Positions 36,860 to 51,100 of a stretch of DNA of 64,000 nt are shown here, in pieces. Position numbers and translations under genes: made by a program. The stretch comes from Mugil cephalus (Eukaryota; Chordata; Actinopteri; Mugiliformes; Mugilidae): positions 3,912,001-3,976,000 of the forward strand of contig NC_061773.1 of the NCBI RefSeq assembly GCF_022458985.1. The letters are read 5' to 3'. The stretch's first letter is position 1. Each line of letters starts with the position of its first letter. A model generated the notes under the pieces. It did no database searches and was not told the origin of the DNA. It worked only from the letters and a program-made list of their open reading frames with translations.

Positions 36860-39122
36860 TTGTTTGCATATTTCAGTCAAGAATCTGTAAAAATGTATGG
36901 ACCTAATTACCGACAGAGACAAGTAAGTTTATTTGGTTGGAAAAGCAGAATGACTTTGCAGTTCTGAGTCCTGAGAAACTGCATTATAAGAAGGCAAATT
37001 ATGTGTGGGGTGAGACAAAGGCAGATGAAGACTGAAGAGAATGCCATTTTGATGTGCTTGATTACGTGCATTATTTCACTTCATTGTTGTGAGGCCGCGG
37101 AAATACATTTACACCAAGCATCCACTTCAGTGTTATTTTTGATGCCCTCTCTCATCCTGGGAGCAGCGGCCTGTGAACTGTGACCCACTAGAGGCTGCTG
37201 TTGTGTGTCTGTCTTTTCCTCCTTGGTGTCTGACATCCATTTTTGATCAGTCAGTGACACCACACCCTCTTCTGTTTGTAACCTCAGTGTGGCCAATTAT
37301 TTTCTCATCCCTTACAGCAGCGATTCATTTTCTGTTTTATGTGGTCAGATCTCGTTAATAAATAATGTCTGGAGCTTTAAGCGCTTTCATTTCACAAAAA
37401 TTTCCACACTGGCGCACTCGAAATCTTTTCATTTGAAGTTAAATTATCAACACAGACCACACAGATTCCATTTTTAAACATGAAAATAAATATATATATA
37501 TATATTAAAAAAAAACATAAAAAAAATATCAGCTCAGTAGGAAAAATTTGCTTTTACTTTGATGATTCTTACAAAGATGCTCCAGGTTAAAACTTAGATC
37601 AGATTAAAAACCACATATTAATTTGTCCTTAATGTCTTTCAATGAACTGATAATGGTATTTAGATAAGGGGAGAGCTCGGGGCCAATGAGAAATGAATAG
37701 CATGTGCTCGTGATTAAGAAAACAGACGTACAGTGCACATACACTTATATATATTTATTAATATTATTATTATCATTTATTTATAGATGCATCAGTGCAT
37801 TAAAATATTTGTATTTTACAGAATTTCCCTTGATAGTAAACTGACAAAAAGACTCTCAGAAGCATCACAGTACAAATAAGGGAAGAGAACCCCCCCCACA
37901 CACACACCTCTTTTGTTCAGTCAAACATTAGTCTAAATTTACTCTGTAATTTACATTATGACATAATTAAAAACCATATTAAACCATATGCAGCTGAGTG
38001 TTGTGACAGTGACTAACCTGACTGAAGCTTAGAGTGATTGTTAAATATTCTACACTGTATTTTGTGATGCTGCTAAACTGTGGTAGATTATATCGTAGTG
38101 TACGGTGGTGGAGAGGCAATATATCAAGATGAACTGAGTGACAGAGCTGAAAGTTGGATTAACTGAACAGATCATAAGATCGGATTATTTTTCTAAACAT
38201 ACTGCTTTGGAGGTGATTTTATTACACAGGTTTTGCTTTTGTTCAAGTCACTCCTCATTATTGACAGTGATAATTAAATATGCAGTAATTAATTCAACAG
38301 GCCAACGATGCTTCACAAAATGAACGACTAAACTGTCTCTGGCTTAATTAGCTTCGCAAACAAAGTAAATTCATGTGAATGCACGGTTCACCTTTATTGT
38401 CACGTCTGGAGGTACCTACCTTGAATGAGCAGAAACTGCTGAAAAACAATAAAGAGTGAGCAGGAACTGCTGACTCAAGGTACCTCCAGAAACACAAGTC
38501 ACTTTAGTTCAGCGCTGCGGCCTCCAGATCTCATCCAAATAGTGCATTTTGTGGCTGATTGCACAAGTTTGAACTTGCTGCCAAACATTTGTTCAAGGCA
38601 TTTCATCAGGGTTTCTTCAGTCTGTTCAAAAGGCAAAATGAGTCAATTATAAAGCTGTCAGTGCATTTTGTTTTGCTTTCACTCTTTATTTTTGTGTTTT
38701 AATCTAAACCAGCGAGTGCTATATGGTATTTCACATCACATAACGTTCTCAAGTAACAGTTTACACGTAAGCAACCCATGGCAAACGTTTCAACGAAATT
38801 AACAACATCGTACAGAATATCTACAACATCTTCATTGTATCACAGACACATGGGATCTATAAGCTTTGATGGCAACAGTAACTGAATCAGTAGAGGAGTT
38901 GGCCACAGATGACAGTGCTTAACAAATTTTTCGAATGCTATCTTTTCATCTGTTTTTTTTTCTGCACTGAAAACAGGCGGGTATGTACTGTACACCGGAA
39001 AAAAGAAGAGTGTAAAAATAAGCATACAAAAAGATTCAGCTGATTACTCTTACTGGTCCATGATTAGCCCATCATTTCTAATGAACACCATGATTCCTCT
39101 CAGTAATACTTTCACAATGCCG
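36860..39122. other. Convergent spacer between cav3 and oxtr
   Basis: AT-rich sequence with A/T runs (37485-37530), a C run followed by CA repeats (about 37891-37908) and the structured segment at 38405-38490. TTTATT at 38685-38690 reads AATAAA on the minus strand and could end an oxtr transcript about 625 bases past its stop. No exon is seen. Confidence 0.6.
38405..38490. repeat. Nested inverted repeats (possible cruciform or structured RNA)
   Basis: Outer arms tctggaggtacc (38405-38416) and ggtacctccaga (38479-38490) are perfectly complementary. Between them are two near-identical units, tgagcagaaactgctga and tgagcaggaactgctga. Each contains its own stem (agcag with ctgct) around a 3-base loop. 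An additional ttga/tcaa pair extends the outer stem past a 4-base bulge. No protein frame is involved. Confidence 0.75.
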
Positions 39123-39144
39123 TTTTTTTTTTTTTTTTTTTTTT
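39123..39144 (-). repeat. 22-base homopolymer in the oxtr 3' UTR
   Basis: 22 T on the + strand, so 22 A in the sense of oxtr, about 170 bases after its stop codon. Such a run could vary in length and could mimic a poly(A) tail in cDNA priming. Confidence 0.9.
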
Positions 39145-39313
39145 ACACTGAAGAGCCAGTTAGGATCTTTGTTGTTTTCCCTCCTCCGAGCTTGGACAGC
39201 AAAGCCTCTGGGTGAGAGGTATTTTGAAGTGGAACCGCTGGATGTTTTCTGGGCTAGGGCATGTAGTGAAACGCTGAATGAGCAGCTTCAGATGGGAAAT
39301 GGAGGGCTGGTAC

Positions 39314-42300
39314 TTATGTGGTGGAAGTCTGTGTGATGCTCCTTTGACTGCTAGTGCTCTTAATGGCAAAGGTTGAGGAGTTGCTCTTGTGGCTGGAGTC
39401 AAAGTCACGCTCACAGCGACACTGGGATGACTTGAGGTAGCGGGTGGAACAGCACAGAAAGTTCTGCCTAAGATCCTGAAACAGATGCCCGGCGAAGCAC
39501 ATGTAGATCCAGGGGTTACAGCAGCTGTTGAGGCTGGCCAGTAGCATGGAGATGATGAAGGGCATAGCTGCATGCAGAGAGAGAGAGAGAGAGAGAGAGA
39601 CAGAAAAAGAACGAGAGAGGAAAGTTACTATGGTGCAATAAGAAAAGAGACAGATTTATAAGTCGGGTCAGATGTGCCAGATGTTTTTATTCCAACAAAT
39701 AAAGGTATTGTCAGAAGGCGATATATGTTTTGTGATGATTTACAAATTTATCTAGAAGCAGCATCATTTACATAGAGAACATATATCAATACTTTATATA
39801 AAACCTTTATAGGGCAATAATTGAAATACTTGTAAATTCTAAATTTCAACCCCAGAGCGTGCTTTTGTGACATTTTTTAAACTCTTTCATTTTTGAATTG
39901 TGCCAGCTTCAGCCTGCGCATGTTTGATGCACAGAGTGGAAAAAACAACAACAACACAAGTAATTCAGACCACAAGTAGGCTTTTCCAATTCAAGAGTGG
40001 TGCTCCACAACCAGTGGATGTCGTCCAACAGATGTGGTTAGCTGAAAATCACCAGTAGATTAATGTTAGGGCTAAGGGTTAGCATCTAATGGTGTTGGAA
40101 CGCCCACTTCTCTACAAAGAACGAATTTCCCTTAGCAAGCAACCGAGGAAACAGAATAGCGAAAAGGCGCAAAGGAATGAGCACTTATTTTCATTGGATC
40201 AAAGATAACAAAAAAGAAAGATTTTCTTTGATTTTCTTTTCCCTTGATCCAAGAACTTACTAAACAACTTGATGTAAGCATTCAGCTCAAAGCACCACAG
40301 TGTCACAGTTTATCTTCCCAGAGCAGGGAGTCCGGTTGACCCCTCTTGAAGACAGTTTTGATTAAAAATTGCAGTCATCTTCTCTCATCATCACAGTTGA
40401 CATTAAAATGATTAAAGCCTTAAGTTTGAACCTATCAATACAGTTCATTCTGATGCGTTTCAGAGATTCCTGGTAAGGGAGACGGCTACAGAATACAGGC
40501 AAGAAGGAGAAATAAATATAAAAGGATGGAAATGGTTGAGACTGACTAAAGTAACGTCAGCTCTTACAAACATACGTCCAAGGCTAGAATAGGAGAAGTG
40601 GAAAAGTTGCTTGCACAACATTGCTGCGATACATGACACAAAGTAACCAGCGGTAGCATGTTGGGTGACATTTACACGACGTCAATCCCCTCGTCCAAGT
40701 GACATTTAGCAAATGAGTTTCAGATTCATGTAATAGATTCGTATCCTGTATTTAACCTCCGCTTAGTGATTGCTAATCTTTCCCTCAGCCTGCCTGCGCT
40801 GCTGCTGGTCCCATGTTGCCTCTAATGACATTCCCTGAGCCGTAACAAAAATTATTCAGTGTAAATGATCTCTGGAAGCAAATGACAATCATACACATGA
40901 TAAATAATAATTGATCTTCAGCCATTAGGGGTTATAATTATGAGTCGAGTCTCAAGCATGAGTTTCCCTTCTGTTACACTGTCATACATTTTGTAATTTA
41001 CTTTTGAGCAACTGCAGGACCTGTTGGTAGTTTTCCTGCATTTATCACATGAGTACAGAGTGGAAAGGATAATTTGAATAACAGTAGAAACTATCACAAA
41101 ACCTCTTTCCACTACTGAATTTACTGAATTAGCTCGCGATGTCTTTCACTGGAGAATGATAAATCACTCCACAAATGAAAAGACAGAATGATCATCCTCT
41201 GGGTGGTACATCTGTCAGAGTTGATACCAGCCAGCCCAAAAGACTCTTCAACAATTCATTACCACTAAATGGGATTCTTGTTTCCTCGAGGTACGCAAAC
41301 ATTAGCAGTAAACTCATTGTGACTCTCACACAACATAGCTAAAACAGTTGTTTCTTTCCTTACTTGATGTTAAATCCCTTTGCAGGAACTGAGTGTTAGT
41401 CTGAGGTTGAATTCTGGGATTACGTGTCCGCAAAGCACTTAGTGAGGGTCAAGAAGTGTGCGACAGCACGAGTGAGAGGGAGATGTTTGTGTTCACATTT
41501 TTTTTTTCGTGTGTCTAAGTCAAGGTTTAACCTTGAGTTGCTCTTGTCCTCCACATAATGAAATCTGTCTGGCTGCTCAATTTGATATCACAGACGCCAC
41601 TGATGTCCTTCTAACTAGCCTTAGATTGAGGAATGGGTCATTTTATAGTCTTCTGACATTTCCAGAAATGGCCTTGATAGGCCTAATCGTGCTAATAACG
41701 GTAAAGTTTCTGTCTATGAAAGGTCCAGGCTTCTACATTGCCCCGACAGAATAAAGTACTCCATGATTCTGGTTGACTGTGGTTAAAAAGCTTTAGTCGT
41801 GCATTTTTCACACGAATTAGACAAAGAGGTTGATAGCAGAGTCTACACCCTAAGGCCAGCATCCGGTTAGTTTAGCTAAGCGTCATTACTAGCAACTGTG
41901 GGAAACAGCTACTCTGGCCCTGTCCAAAGGTAGTCAGTACTGACTGTTTGAGCGTTGTGCAAAAATGGAAGTGCAAAAATTTGTTGTTTTGCAGGGGTGC
42001 CAGACTGTTCTTTGGCTGGATAACAAAAGGGAACTGCAGGAAGTTACTGATCCCAGTCAAAAAAATAACAAGCCAGAAATATCTTTGGACAAAGTCAGCC
42101 AAACTGTTTCTCCTTGTTTTGAGTCCCTCCGTTTCTAGTCGCCATCCTAAGCTATAGATCCATACACACCATTCAGAATTTTCATTTCCTCATCTAACAC
42201 TTGTGAAATACAAACACATTTACCAAACCATCTAGCAGTTTATTTTAACATGGACAACTTATGCATCCAGTTTCTGATTTTTGGCACCTAAATGTTTGTC

Positions 42301-45152
42301 ATGTGCCTTTCAGGCTACAAGTCGTGAGCAACAAGAATCTGTTTTTCCTCCTGTCTGGTTGGTCCGGTTGTGAAATACAAACCAAGCTCCCAAAATGGCC
42401 AAATACAGTTTGAATCCCACACTGTATTTGTTGTATGAGTCTGCATGTAAAATGTGTGGTCTCAGTTTTCTGAGAAGGACTCTTGTGGGTACTTTTATCT
42501 GCGCACACACAGGTGCCACCTGCCTTTTGTACACAAACAGTGGCACGTGTCAAGGCCAGCTCTGCCCATTCTGAGTGCAGACCTCAGTCTCCTCCCTGCA
42601 GTGACGCAGCCTCTGCAACAGAAAATGATTTACTCGCTTGCTTTTCCATTCACACCCGTTTTTGCTGCTCTTTTTCGGCAACTGTGCCTCTGAATATAAC
42701 GATGAAGTGTGGCTTCAGTGGCAACTACAAGCTATCTCGTCAAAGCCTCCAGCATTATACCCCCTCTTGTAACACCAACATGTAAATAGTTGGCCTATAC
42801 AATGCAGCCTGAGGAGGATGGCAACATTACACAACCAGCCAGCTGGAAATACACAAACCCACAGAAACAAAAGAAAAGTCCTAGGATGAGAGAGAATGTT
42901 TATTCTGTGCATCAAGGGACTTCCTGACATTATTGTCTTATTTTAGCGTTTGTGTATTTGTTTTTCTATTTTGTCCTTTTGTTGTTTTTTTTCTACATTT
43001 TTGCCTAAACTTGAAATATATATATACGCTGCTCATATATATATATATATATATATATATTATTTTCATCCAGGAGAATGAATGGCTGCAATTTTGTTTA
43101 CTTTTTCTATTTTTCCAGTTAAAGAACAAATACATTAGAGCCTCCCAAATTTAAAGGCATGTTCACTTTTTACACATTTGTGCAATTATTAAATGTCATG
43201 GAGGAATGGATGCAGCACACAGGCAGCCTTTCCAATAGCAAATACACTGTGGGACAAATCAATGTTCCCGTTGTTATGTGGGAGTGGCCATGGACCAGCA
43301 GATCGATACACATGTAAGACCCTATACAGTAACTGGCTGCTTAGTGGCCTGTTGTGTTTAAATGTCAACGTCCCCCACGGGCACAAATAAAAGCTGCTTG
43401 GCGCGCGGTGGCGCACACTGATTTGATTAATGATTAGCCGTCAGTCGGTCCCTGCGGCGCAAGGAGGGCTACGAGAAACTTGGATAATTATGTATGCAGC
43501 TTTCAGACTGTGAAGACCCGATCACTCATCTCTAACACCACGCCATGTGAATTATAATGTCGTAATTCAACATTCGTGAACGCAATAAACCGGACTAGAA
43601 CCTGACAGTTTGGAAGTGATGTTTTCTGATTCAGATGTAAAGGTGAAATTACGCACTGATTTCCAAATGTTTACTGAGACATTTCTCTGTTACAATTGCT
43701 TTCTGACGCAAACACACGACGTGCCACGTGGATTTAAATCGTTTGCCTTTTAAGCAAACGCTCCAACAATGTTTCAGGATTTTTGTTTTCGTTTGACCCC
43801 CGGCCAAACCTCCTGCACTGTGATCGGTAAACTCTCACTCTCGCGCCTTGGCTTATTTACCCTACGGTGAAGAAGAAAAAAATTCTCTCGTACTGTCAAC
43901 TACACAGCTTAAGCACCAGAACCATCAGAGTAACGTGGACAATAGAGAACACACAGTTTTAAAACATGATTTCATTGTCTCCATCTGTCTCCATCCTCGC
44001 TTCCCCTGCGAGGAAAACACTGTTGCGCACAGCGAGGAGCATGAGAAATTAAAATATCCTGGATTTCCACTTTCAAACGGTGCCTGGAAAATGTGCATAA
44101 GGATGCTGGTGTATAGGTGTTTCAAAGTGTTTCACATGCGTAATGAAGTGTGGAACACATCAGCCGTTGCGCACTGGTGCGCACTCTGTATATACGTTAC
44201 ATTAAACTTTAAAATCCAACTTACCCTCGCGGGGAGCTGCTGGATCCCACGCAGACCACATCTGAACGGAGAAGAAGGGGGTCCAGCAGACGATATAAGC
44301 TAGGACGATCACAAAAGTCATTTTCACGGTGGTTATCTTCGCCTTGGAAATGAGCTTAACGCTGCTCACTCGGGCCAGCGTGTTACATTTGGAGGCTTTG
44401 GGCGTCAGGCTTATACACTGCTCCCGTCTGGTTTTCAGTTTAAAGTTTTGCCATATTTTGAAGCTTATCAACCCATAGCAAATGCTCAGAATAGCTACTG
44501 GAATGATGTATATAGTAAGACTAATCCATGTGATATAAGCTTTCGCTCCCCAAGGTTTCACGAAGTCCCCCCAGCAGTCGTACACTCCTGATCCCGCCGA
44601 GCCAACCTCCCTCAGGGAAAAGATGAACATCTGTGGGATACTGAAGAGCAGGCTCAGGATCCAGGAAAATAAGACATAGAAGCGATCTTTTCTCCTGTGC
44701 AAAGAACGGAGAGGCTGGCAAATTGCTAAACATCTGTCTACGGACATCAAAACTAACATGTAAGTGGAGGCGAACATCCCAACGACCTGCAGATATTTCA
44801 CTAACCTGCACAAAATGTCCGGTCCATAGAACCGAAATGTGATGTCCCAGATAAGTTGAGGGAGAACTTGAAATATCGCCACAACGAGATCGGCGATGCT
44901 CAGGTGCTTCATGAAATAATACATGCGAGACTGGCTGTGTTTGGTGGTGTGGATGGCCAGCAGAACGCACAAGTTCCCCGCTAGTGCCAGAAACAGCACG
45001 AGGGCGAGCACAGTCACTTCCACCTTGGCCACCTCTTCGTTCCGCTTCAGAGGATTTGTCTGATTCAAACCACCGGTCCCGTTCATGAGACTCGAGTTCC
45101 TCCAGGATTCGTTGAATTGCCAAATGTCACTTTCGTTTGATATAATTTCCAT
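39314..45152 (-). CDS. oxtr: Oxytocin receptor (fish isotocin receptor), two coding exons
   Basis: Class A receptor for oxytocin-type nonapeptides, Gq-coupled in vertebrates. On the minus strand, exon 1 is 45152-44225 and exon 2 is 39567-39314; donor GTAAG, acceptor TGCATGCAG, with a split Ala codon. The product is 393 residues; human OXTR has 389. The N-terminus carries five N-glycosylation sequons (Asn 6, 14, 19, 24, 30). Helix 2 has SIADLVVA, helix 3 ends VDRCLAI (DRC, usual for this family), extracellular loop 2 has YDCWGDF for the disulfide, helix 6 has VCWTPFF, and helix 7 has [14 protein letters not shown]. The tail begins with a two-Cys site (LCC) and is Ser-rich (SSQRS). The intron after helix 6 is the family's conserved one. 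Whether this is the a or b fish duplicate is unknown. Downstream it converges with cav3, as in mammals. Confidence 0.97.
39576..39600 (-). repeat. TC microsatellite forming the oxtr polypyrimidine tract
   Basis: 25 bases of AG repeat on the + strand, TC in oxtr sense. It ends 8 bases before the first base of oxtr exon 2, so it is the polypyrimidine tract of that acceptor. Confidence 0.9.
43016..43062. repeat. AT dinucleotide microsatellite
   Basis: Two AT tracts separated by the short interruption cgctgctc, in the oxtr intron. Confidence 0.9.
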
Positions 45153-48100
45153 TGCCGCAGTCTCTTCCTCTGCAGATGCGTCAGGGTTGTGCAGTCATGC
45201 AATGATTGGAACAGTCACCTGAAGGGTCTAATGTGCCAAAGTAGTCCCTGCGTCCTCACAGGTGACAACACGGAGGAGGAGATGTCATCAACATGTTTTG
45301 CTGGTTAAAAGCAGGGGTTCACGTTTTCTTGAAACTCAGCAGACCATATTTAAAATATACACAAGATACGTGATGCACGAATAACATCAAACATTTCAGT
45401 AAATGTCCAAAGAGCAAACCTCAACCTGCAGAAAGCTTCAGTGTGCACCTAAAAAACAAGAAAAATTAAAACACGTGAATAGTTCATTTCACTGGTCTAA
45501 GGTAGTTCTCCCAAACAAAAATCATAAATAATCTCAAAGAAATTAGAGCATGTGGTCTACAAAAAACACATACAGTTTGCTTTCGAAATCAAAAGGAAAC
45601 TCTGTAAATTAAAATATGAGTAAGAGAGAAAAAAAGCTGCACATATGTAAAGCTCCGTCATCGTCAATGGGAAGAATCAGACTGGCCAGCACCACAGCGC
45701 ATACGCTCCTATTGTAAGGTCCCAGCTTCGGTCATACTAGTAGTCTTATTCATTTCCACCACTAGGTGGCCGTGCGTCATTCATCAAAAACACGACTGCT
45801 CTTCTTCACCTCGGAGCAGCTTTTCTCCTGAGAGCACGAACCCCTCAGATCTACTCTGAATCACGATTCTCATTTTACAACCAGTCCGCCACACCGGAGA
45901 AGGTTTTTGCTGGCAGATTTAAATTAGTGCACAACTGCAAAGCTGTCCATACTGAAAACAAAACAACAACGGAAAAGAATCAACGACCTTGCACTGAATC
46001 CTGGTAAATGGAAAATATATGAAGATAGCTAAAGAATGGGAACGCCTGGGTAGAGACTAACATATGATTTATTCTTTAAGCTGGAGACTTGAAGAGGTGG
46101 AAATCGCTCTAAAAGCCATGCTCAGAGGAATATCAGTGAAATCTGTTAAACTACAGGAAAAGCCAGTTTTCAACATGATTTTTTTTTCTTCTTGACTGAA
46201 TAGCTGATTTTATGCTCTAAACCTTTTATCGGCACAGCTTTCACTGCTTACAGATTGTATGTACACTGTGAGAGAGTGTAGACACAAGAGTATCCGAGCA
46301 GGAAGCGTTTTCAGGAGAGGCACCAAGAGCAAAGAAAGAAGGCACGTTTCTAGAAAATCCCCCTCAGGGATGTCACCCAGCAGGATTTTATAGGAACATG
46401 TGCCCTTTACTGTCCATTCAGAAGGCGTGAATCTGAGTCTTTACGCTTTGGAAATGTCTTGCCCCTGTTGTGAGGATTCAAACACACTCGTCAGATGGAA
46501 CGAATAACATCACTCATTTTACAATTAACATTGCTTTGATGACATAGGAGGTGCCACCTACGTGTTATTCTTATGTTATTATAAAAGAGAGAAAGTGACA
46601 ATGATTAGTTTTACTTTCCTACATGCAAAAAAATTTGCCACGGAAATTTTATTGGCAATGTTATGCAATTCCTATGTTAATGTCCATGTGCTAGATTCCA
46701 GCGATTCCTCTGAACACATATTTCTTCCTTTTTCGCACACGTGATGCCAAGTGCTCTAGAATTCAGGGACTGAAATGACAGTGGTGATTGTTATGACTTA
46801 GGTGATGAGGGAATAACTCAAGACTCTTGCTAATATGAATATCATATGAATTTAAAAAGCATAAATAATAAATAAAGGAAAGATGAGTAACATGGAAAAA
46901 GGATTCGTATTAACCTCCGTTATCTGCTAAAGTGCCACCTAATTGTTGTTTCATCACCCTTCGGCACAGAAATAATACACACCATTAACTACAGTGAATG
47001 ATTTTGTTGTTTTTTTATTGTAGCCGAATCGCTTAAAATGGCCAAGAATTATTATGTGATTTACTAGACAGCTACAAGGCAGGAGCATGAAAATGTGGGA
47101 TTTGTATGTTGCAACACAGTAGTAAAACCTTGTGGTAAAATAGATCTGTCAGAGAGGCCTTTCCACCTTTTTGTGGCTTCGGGTTTGGAAAATAGCTTCC
47201 ACCCTGGAATTTCAAAGTAGTGAGGGATTGTGATTTATCCGTGAGTGGAAACTGACAAAGAAAGGAGGGATGAATGATCGTATCTTAATTGGCCGACTTG
47301 AGAGTTCAGAATGAAAATATTTAAAGACCTCGTTGGCTCCATTTCTGGAGAACCACCCGACTCAGCATGCGAGTCCTGAAACCACAGAGCTGGAAAATAA
47401 CAACAACAAATAATAATTGAATGTGTCATCATTAATTTTTAAATGGAAGTCTTATATGACTCTTGAATGCATCTTTGTTTTTTATGAACAACAGCACACC
47501 TGGTTTAATCTACCATGCCTCTATACTTAAATGTTTAGCAAACACAAGGATGTAAAACCAATATGGCTGGTAACAAAAGTTCAACCTTGCAGAAATGAAT
47601 GAGTCACGGGCCTTTATGACGCCCTAAAGGACTGAAAACCTCTTGTTCAGACACAGTCTTTGGAGAAAAACACACTTGGGAAATTAGGGACATATTTATG
47701 TATGTTCAAAAGCAATTGAAAAGTCGTTTCTACATAAATCACTGGTCCAATGCAAACAACCAGTTACTGTCTCTTAATTGGGGATTTATGCAAAAACGAC
47801 TTTTTGGTTTCAAACTTCAAAAGTGTGTCTGTGACAGAGGATGTAGGCAGTGCACAAAACATTAGCATTTGAGAACAGTCTGTTGATACTCATCTTGCCG
47901 TAAAGTGAATCAAAAGTGTAAGTAAACCAGCTTCTAAAGTGTGGGACTGACAGTAGAAGTAGAACTGAGGTTAGATTTATGTAAAATAAATGTAAAATAA
48001 GCTGTGTCCCATTCAAGGGTCTGGACCATCCAAATCTAAATATGCCACTGGCAAAGTGTGACTCATTTGAAAGCTCCTCTCTGAGGCATAGAACCATTTA

Positions 48101-51100
48101 TTTTGGTATTCCCGGTCCATGCTGTGCTGATACATGTTCATGTGCCAATACCCGAGGTAAAGATCTCTGTGCTTTTTTCCTTATAGCAGGTACAGAGCTA
48201 ATAATTCAAAGAAGCTATGGGTCTTGTTCAGAGGGTGTGGAGTGACAACCTATGTGCTCTCTGTAGGAGGACTTAAATGCGTAGTGGAAAGGTTCATGAA
48301 AGTCACTGCGGAACTAGATGCCATCTACACATGCAGCCTACGCACTGGCTCGCTCTGTAAAAACACCACCCAAACGCTAGTAGGTGCTGTGTCTGTTTTG
48401 CCAATCAGCTTCATTTAGTTTCTATTATCTGCTTCACTTTCGATAATGGCGACTGAATCCTTCCTGAATAATGCTTAGCAATGATAGACAATGGGTTCGA
48501 ATCCGACTGGGGCCTTTCTGTGTGGAGTTGGCATGGTCTCTCTGTGTCTGTGTGGGTTCTCTCCGGGTACTCCAACCTTCTCCCTCCTTCTGAAGACCTG
48601 CTCGTTAGGTGATTCTAAATTGATTCTAAATTGGCCGTAGATGTGAGTGTGAATGTGAATGGTTGTCTCTCTGTCTAGCCCTGACATAGACTGGAGACCG
48701 CTTGCTTGTTGACAGCTGGGATAGACTCCAGCAACCCCCGCGTTATATAAGATGGGAATGAGAACTTCGCAGAAGAGAAGTCACAGAAGTGTTTGCTTCT
48801 CCGAACCTCCTCACTTGACGTTTCCTCGATGTGTTCTTTTCCCTCTTCCATTCTCTCTATTGACCCAAGAGAATCTATTTGAAAATTGCAGAGATAGAGA
48901 AGCAGCTGGAAAAAAAAGTGGAAACATGCTACTAGCGAGCGGACCAATCACAGCTCTTGCAGTGTGCGTCGCCGCAGCATGTAGCTATATTTCTGGGGAG
49001 TCATCAAGGTCTGTGTAGGGTCTGTGCTGTCACCATAGCTACAGCATCAAATTGATGCAAAAGTATTAACTGCCGAGAAGAACTGAAAAGACCAATGAAA
49101 AAGGATCTGCAAGGTGTAAAATAAACCAGGACACTTTTAAAGGTCCAATTCCCTGATTTATGACACGGGTATTGTGTCATATTGGGGTGTGGATTACACA
49201 TTTTATAAAGACTGTGTTTAGTCTGTGGAACTCCACTCAACTTTAGTTGAAGGACAAGTGCTGCGTCACACACAAACAATGTTAAATAATGAGCTCTGAA
49301 GTTTCTGAAGGTAGATTAAAAAGGCAAAAAACTGCAACAGTCAAAGCCTTGACTTGAATAATAAAGAAGAGAGATGATGAGAGAGAGCTTCTTCCTGGCA
49401 TTAAGAGAGAAAATTTAGTTGACAAGGCTGAAACAAGTCCAGGTTCCTTGTGGTGAGCATGAACTGCCATAGGGATAGAGTTAAAGTAAGATGGATTACA
49501 GATGGAAAAAAAAATACATAATTCTAGGATTTCCTGATATTAATGGTGCTGGTGGAGAAAATCTTGGAGGGGATTGTATGATCTCAAGTCCAGGTTCACG
49601 GTGATGACGGAGAAGGTGAAGGTAAATCAAGTCTGTCGACGTGTTAAGTAGCACTTTAAAAAGGCCAAACAAAAAAACAATGTGTGTGCATACAAATGAC
49701 CTCAAGGGGGACTGATTAAATAGCCTGGAAAACAAACCAAGGGTTTGGCAACAAGCCATCAATACTCAGCAAGAAGTCATATTAGAGTAAAATCTGTTTT
49801 GTTTTTCTGCACTTTTTCTGCATTGTCTCACTCATATTACTACGAATTATGCAGCATTTTTATTAAAAGACAGACTCAGGGAACCTCGCACAAGAATTCA
49901 AATGTACCTGTTCTTTCTTGTACTTGTGCAAATTGCAATTAATTCTATTCTATTCAATTAAGTTATCACTAAAACTAAAAAAAAGATCAAAGATCATGCA
50001 TTTCTGATATTGAGCAAAACAGGAACATTATATGCAAAGATAAAACTCATGACTGAGCATAAACTGATTGCACAGGTGTACCTAATGCAGTGGCCACTGA
50101 ATTTCACGTATGATCTCTGCATCCATATATTTCGACTGTGTATATGCATTTCCCACATCATAGCTGGCAGACTTGCAGTACTCAACGCCTTTTTCATTAT
50201 TATTATCGTCATCATCAGTAATGTATTGTTTAATTTCCCCTCATTCACTGGGGTCCGCGGTTGTTTTCTTACCCTCTAGCCTCTTTGTTACTATAATATG
50301 CACATTTCTCCCTTGGGAACGATAAAATATTCTTATATTATTTGAAATACAGAATACATGATGAATAGATGCGTCCCCCTGGCAACTAATATCTATATGG
50401 TCCACATGTTTGTTTGTTTTGTTTTTTTTTTCTTTTTGAGAACGTGACAGTGATTTGACAAATGTTTGTTGTTTGCCCAGTCTCACAGCTGAGACAGCTG
50501 CTGTAACATAATATCAAGTGTTAAGATTACTGAGGGTTGTTGACATTGGCATAATGATCGTCTGGGCGCTGATAAATTAGCTGTGGTTTGTTGGCGATCA
50601 CATCCAGCGATATTGTGGCGGATTGGTTTGTTCTTGCAGCCGCTGAAACCTCTGCAGCATATGTATTCCATCCATTTGAGCAATTCCAGTTCCTCAGCAT
50701 TTCCCTGTGCCTTTCCCACACATATTGGGCTTTCAGTTGACAGATCTAATTAGAGACAAGGTCCAGACCCAAGCCCCTAATGAAGTAAGATACATGGGAT
50801 CTGCACGCTAATACTTTTGGCTCCTGCTGCTTATGTAATGATTCAGTACATGATGTTCTCAGCCTGCCATTTTCCTCTGGCTGATCCTGTGTCATGAGGT
50901 GCATGTAAAAAGTAAATCAATGCCCTCAGAGGTGCCGTTGGATGCTGCTACTCTTAGCTTAGAAGTGTGGTGTATTCTGCATGTTGATGTCGCTCTAAGC
51001 ACTCTGGTAAGCTATTAGTTTCCTAGAGGAGACGGTGCTGGTGATTTGTGACATTAGAGCCACACGCTTCAGAGGCTTGAATGATGGGCTGACCAACTGA

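Larger units (their letters stand above)
39568..44224 (-). other. oxtr intron
   Basis: Intron of 4657 bases between helices 6 and 7. It includes a TC microsatellite (39576-39600, sense strand TC) just before the acceptor and an AT dinucleotide patch at 43016-43062. No embedded gene is seen. Confidence 0.85.

Noticed and set aside
39160-39573. 137-residue reverse frame over oxtr exon 2
   Set aside because: Out of frame with oxtr; the true frame ends at 39314 with the conserved NPWIYM helix.
44521-45123. 200-residue reverse frame inside oxtr exon 1
   Set aside because: Shadow of the oxtr reading frame.
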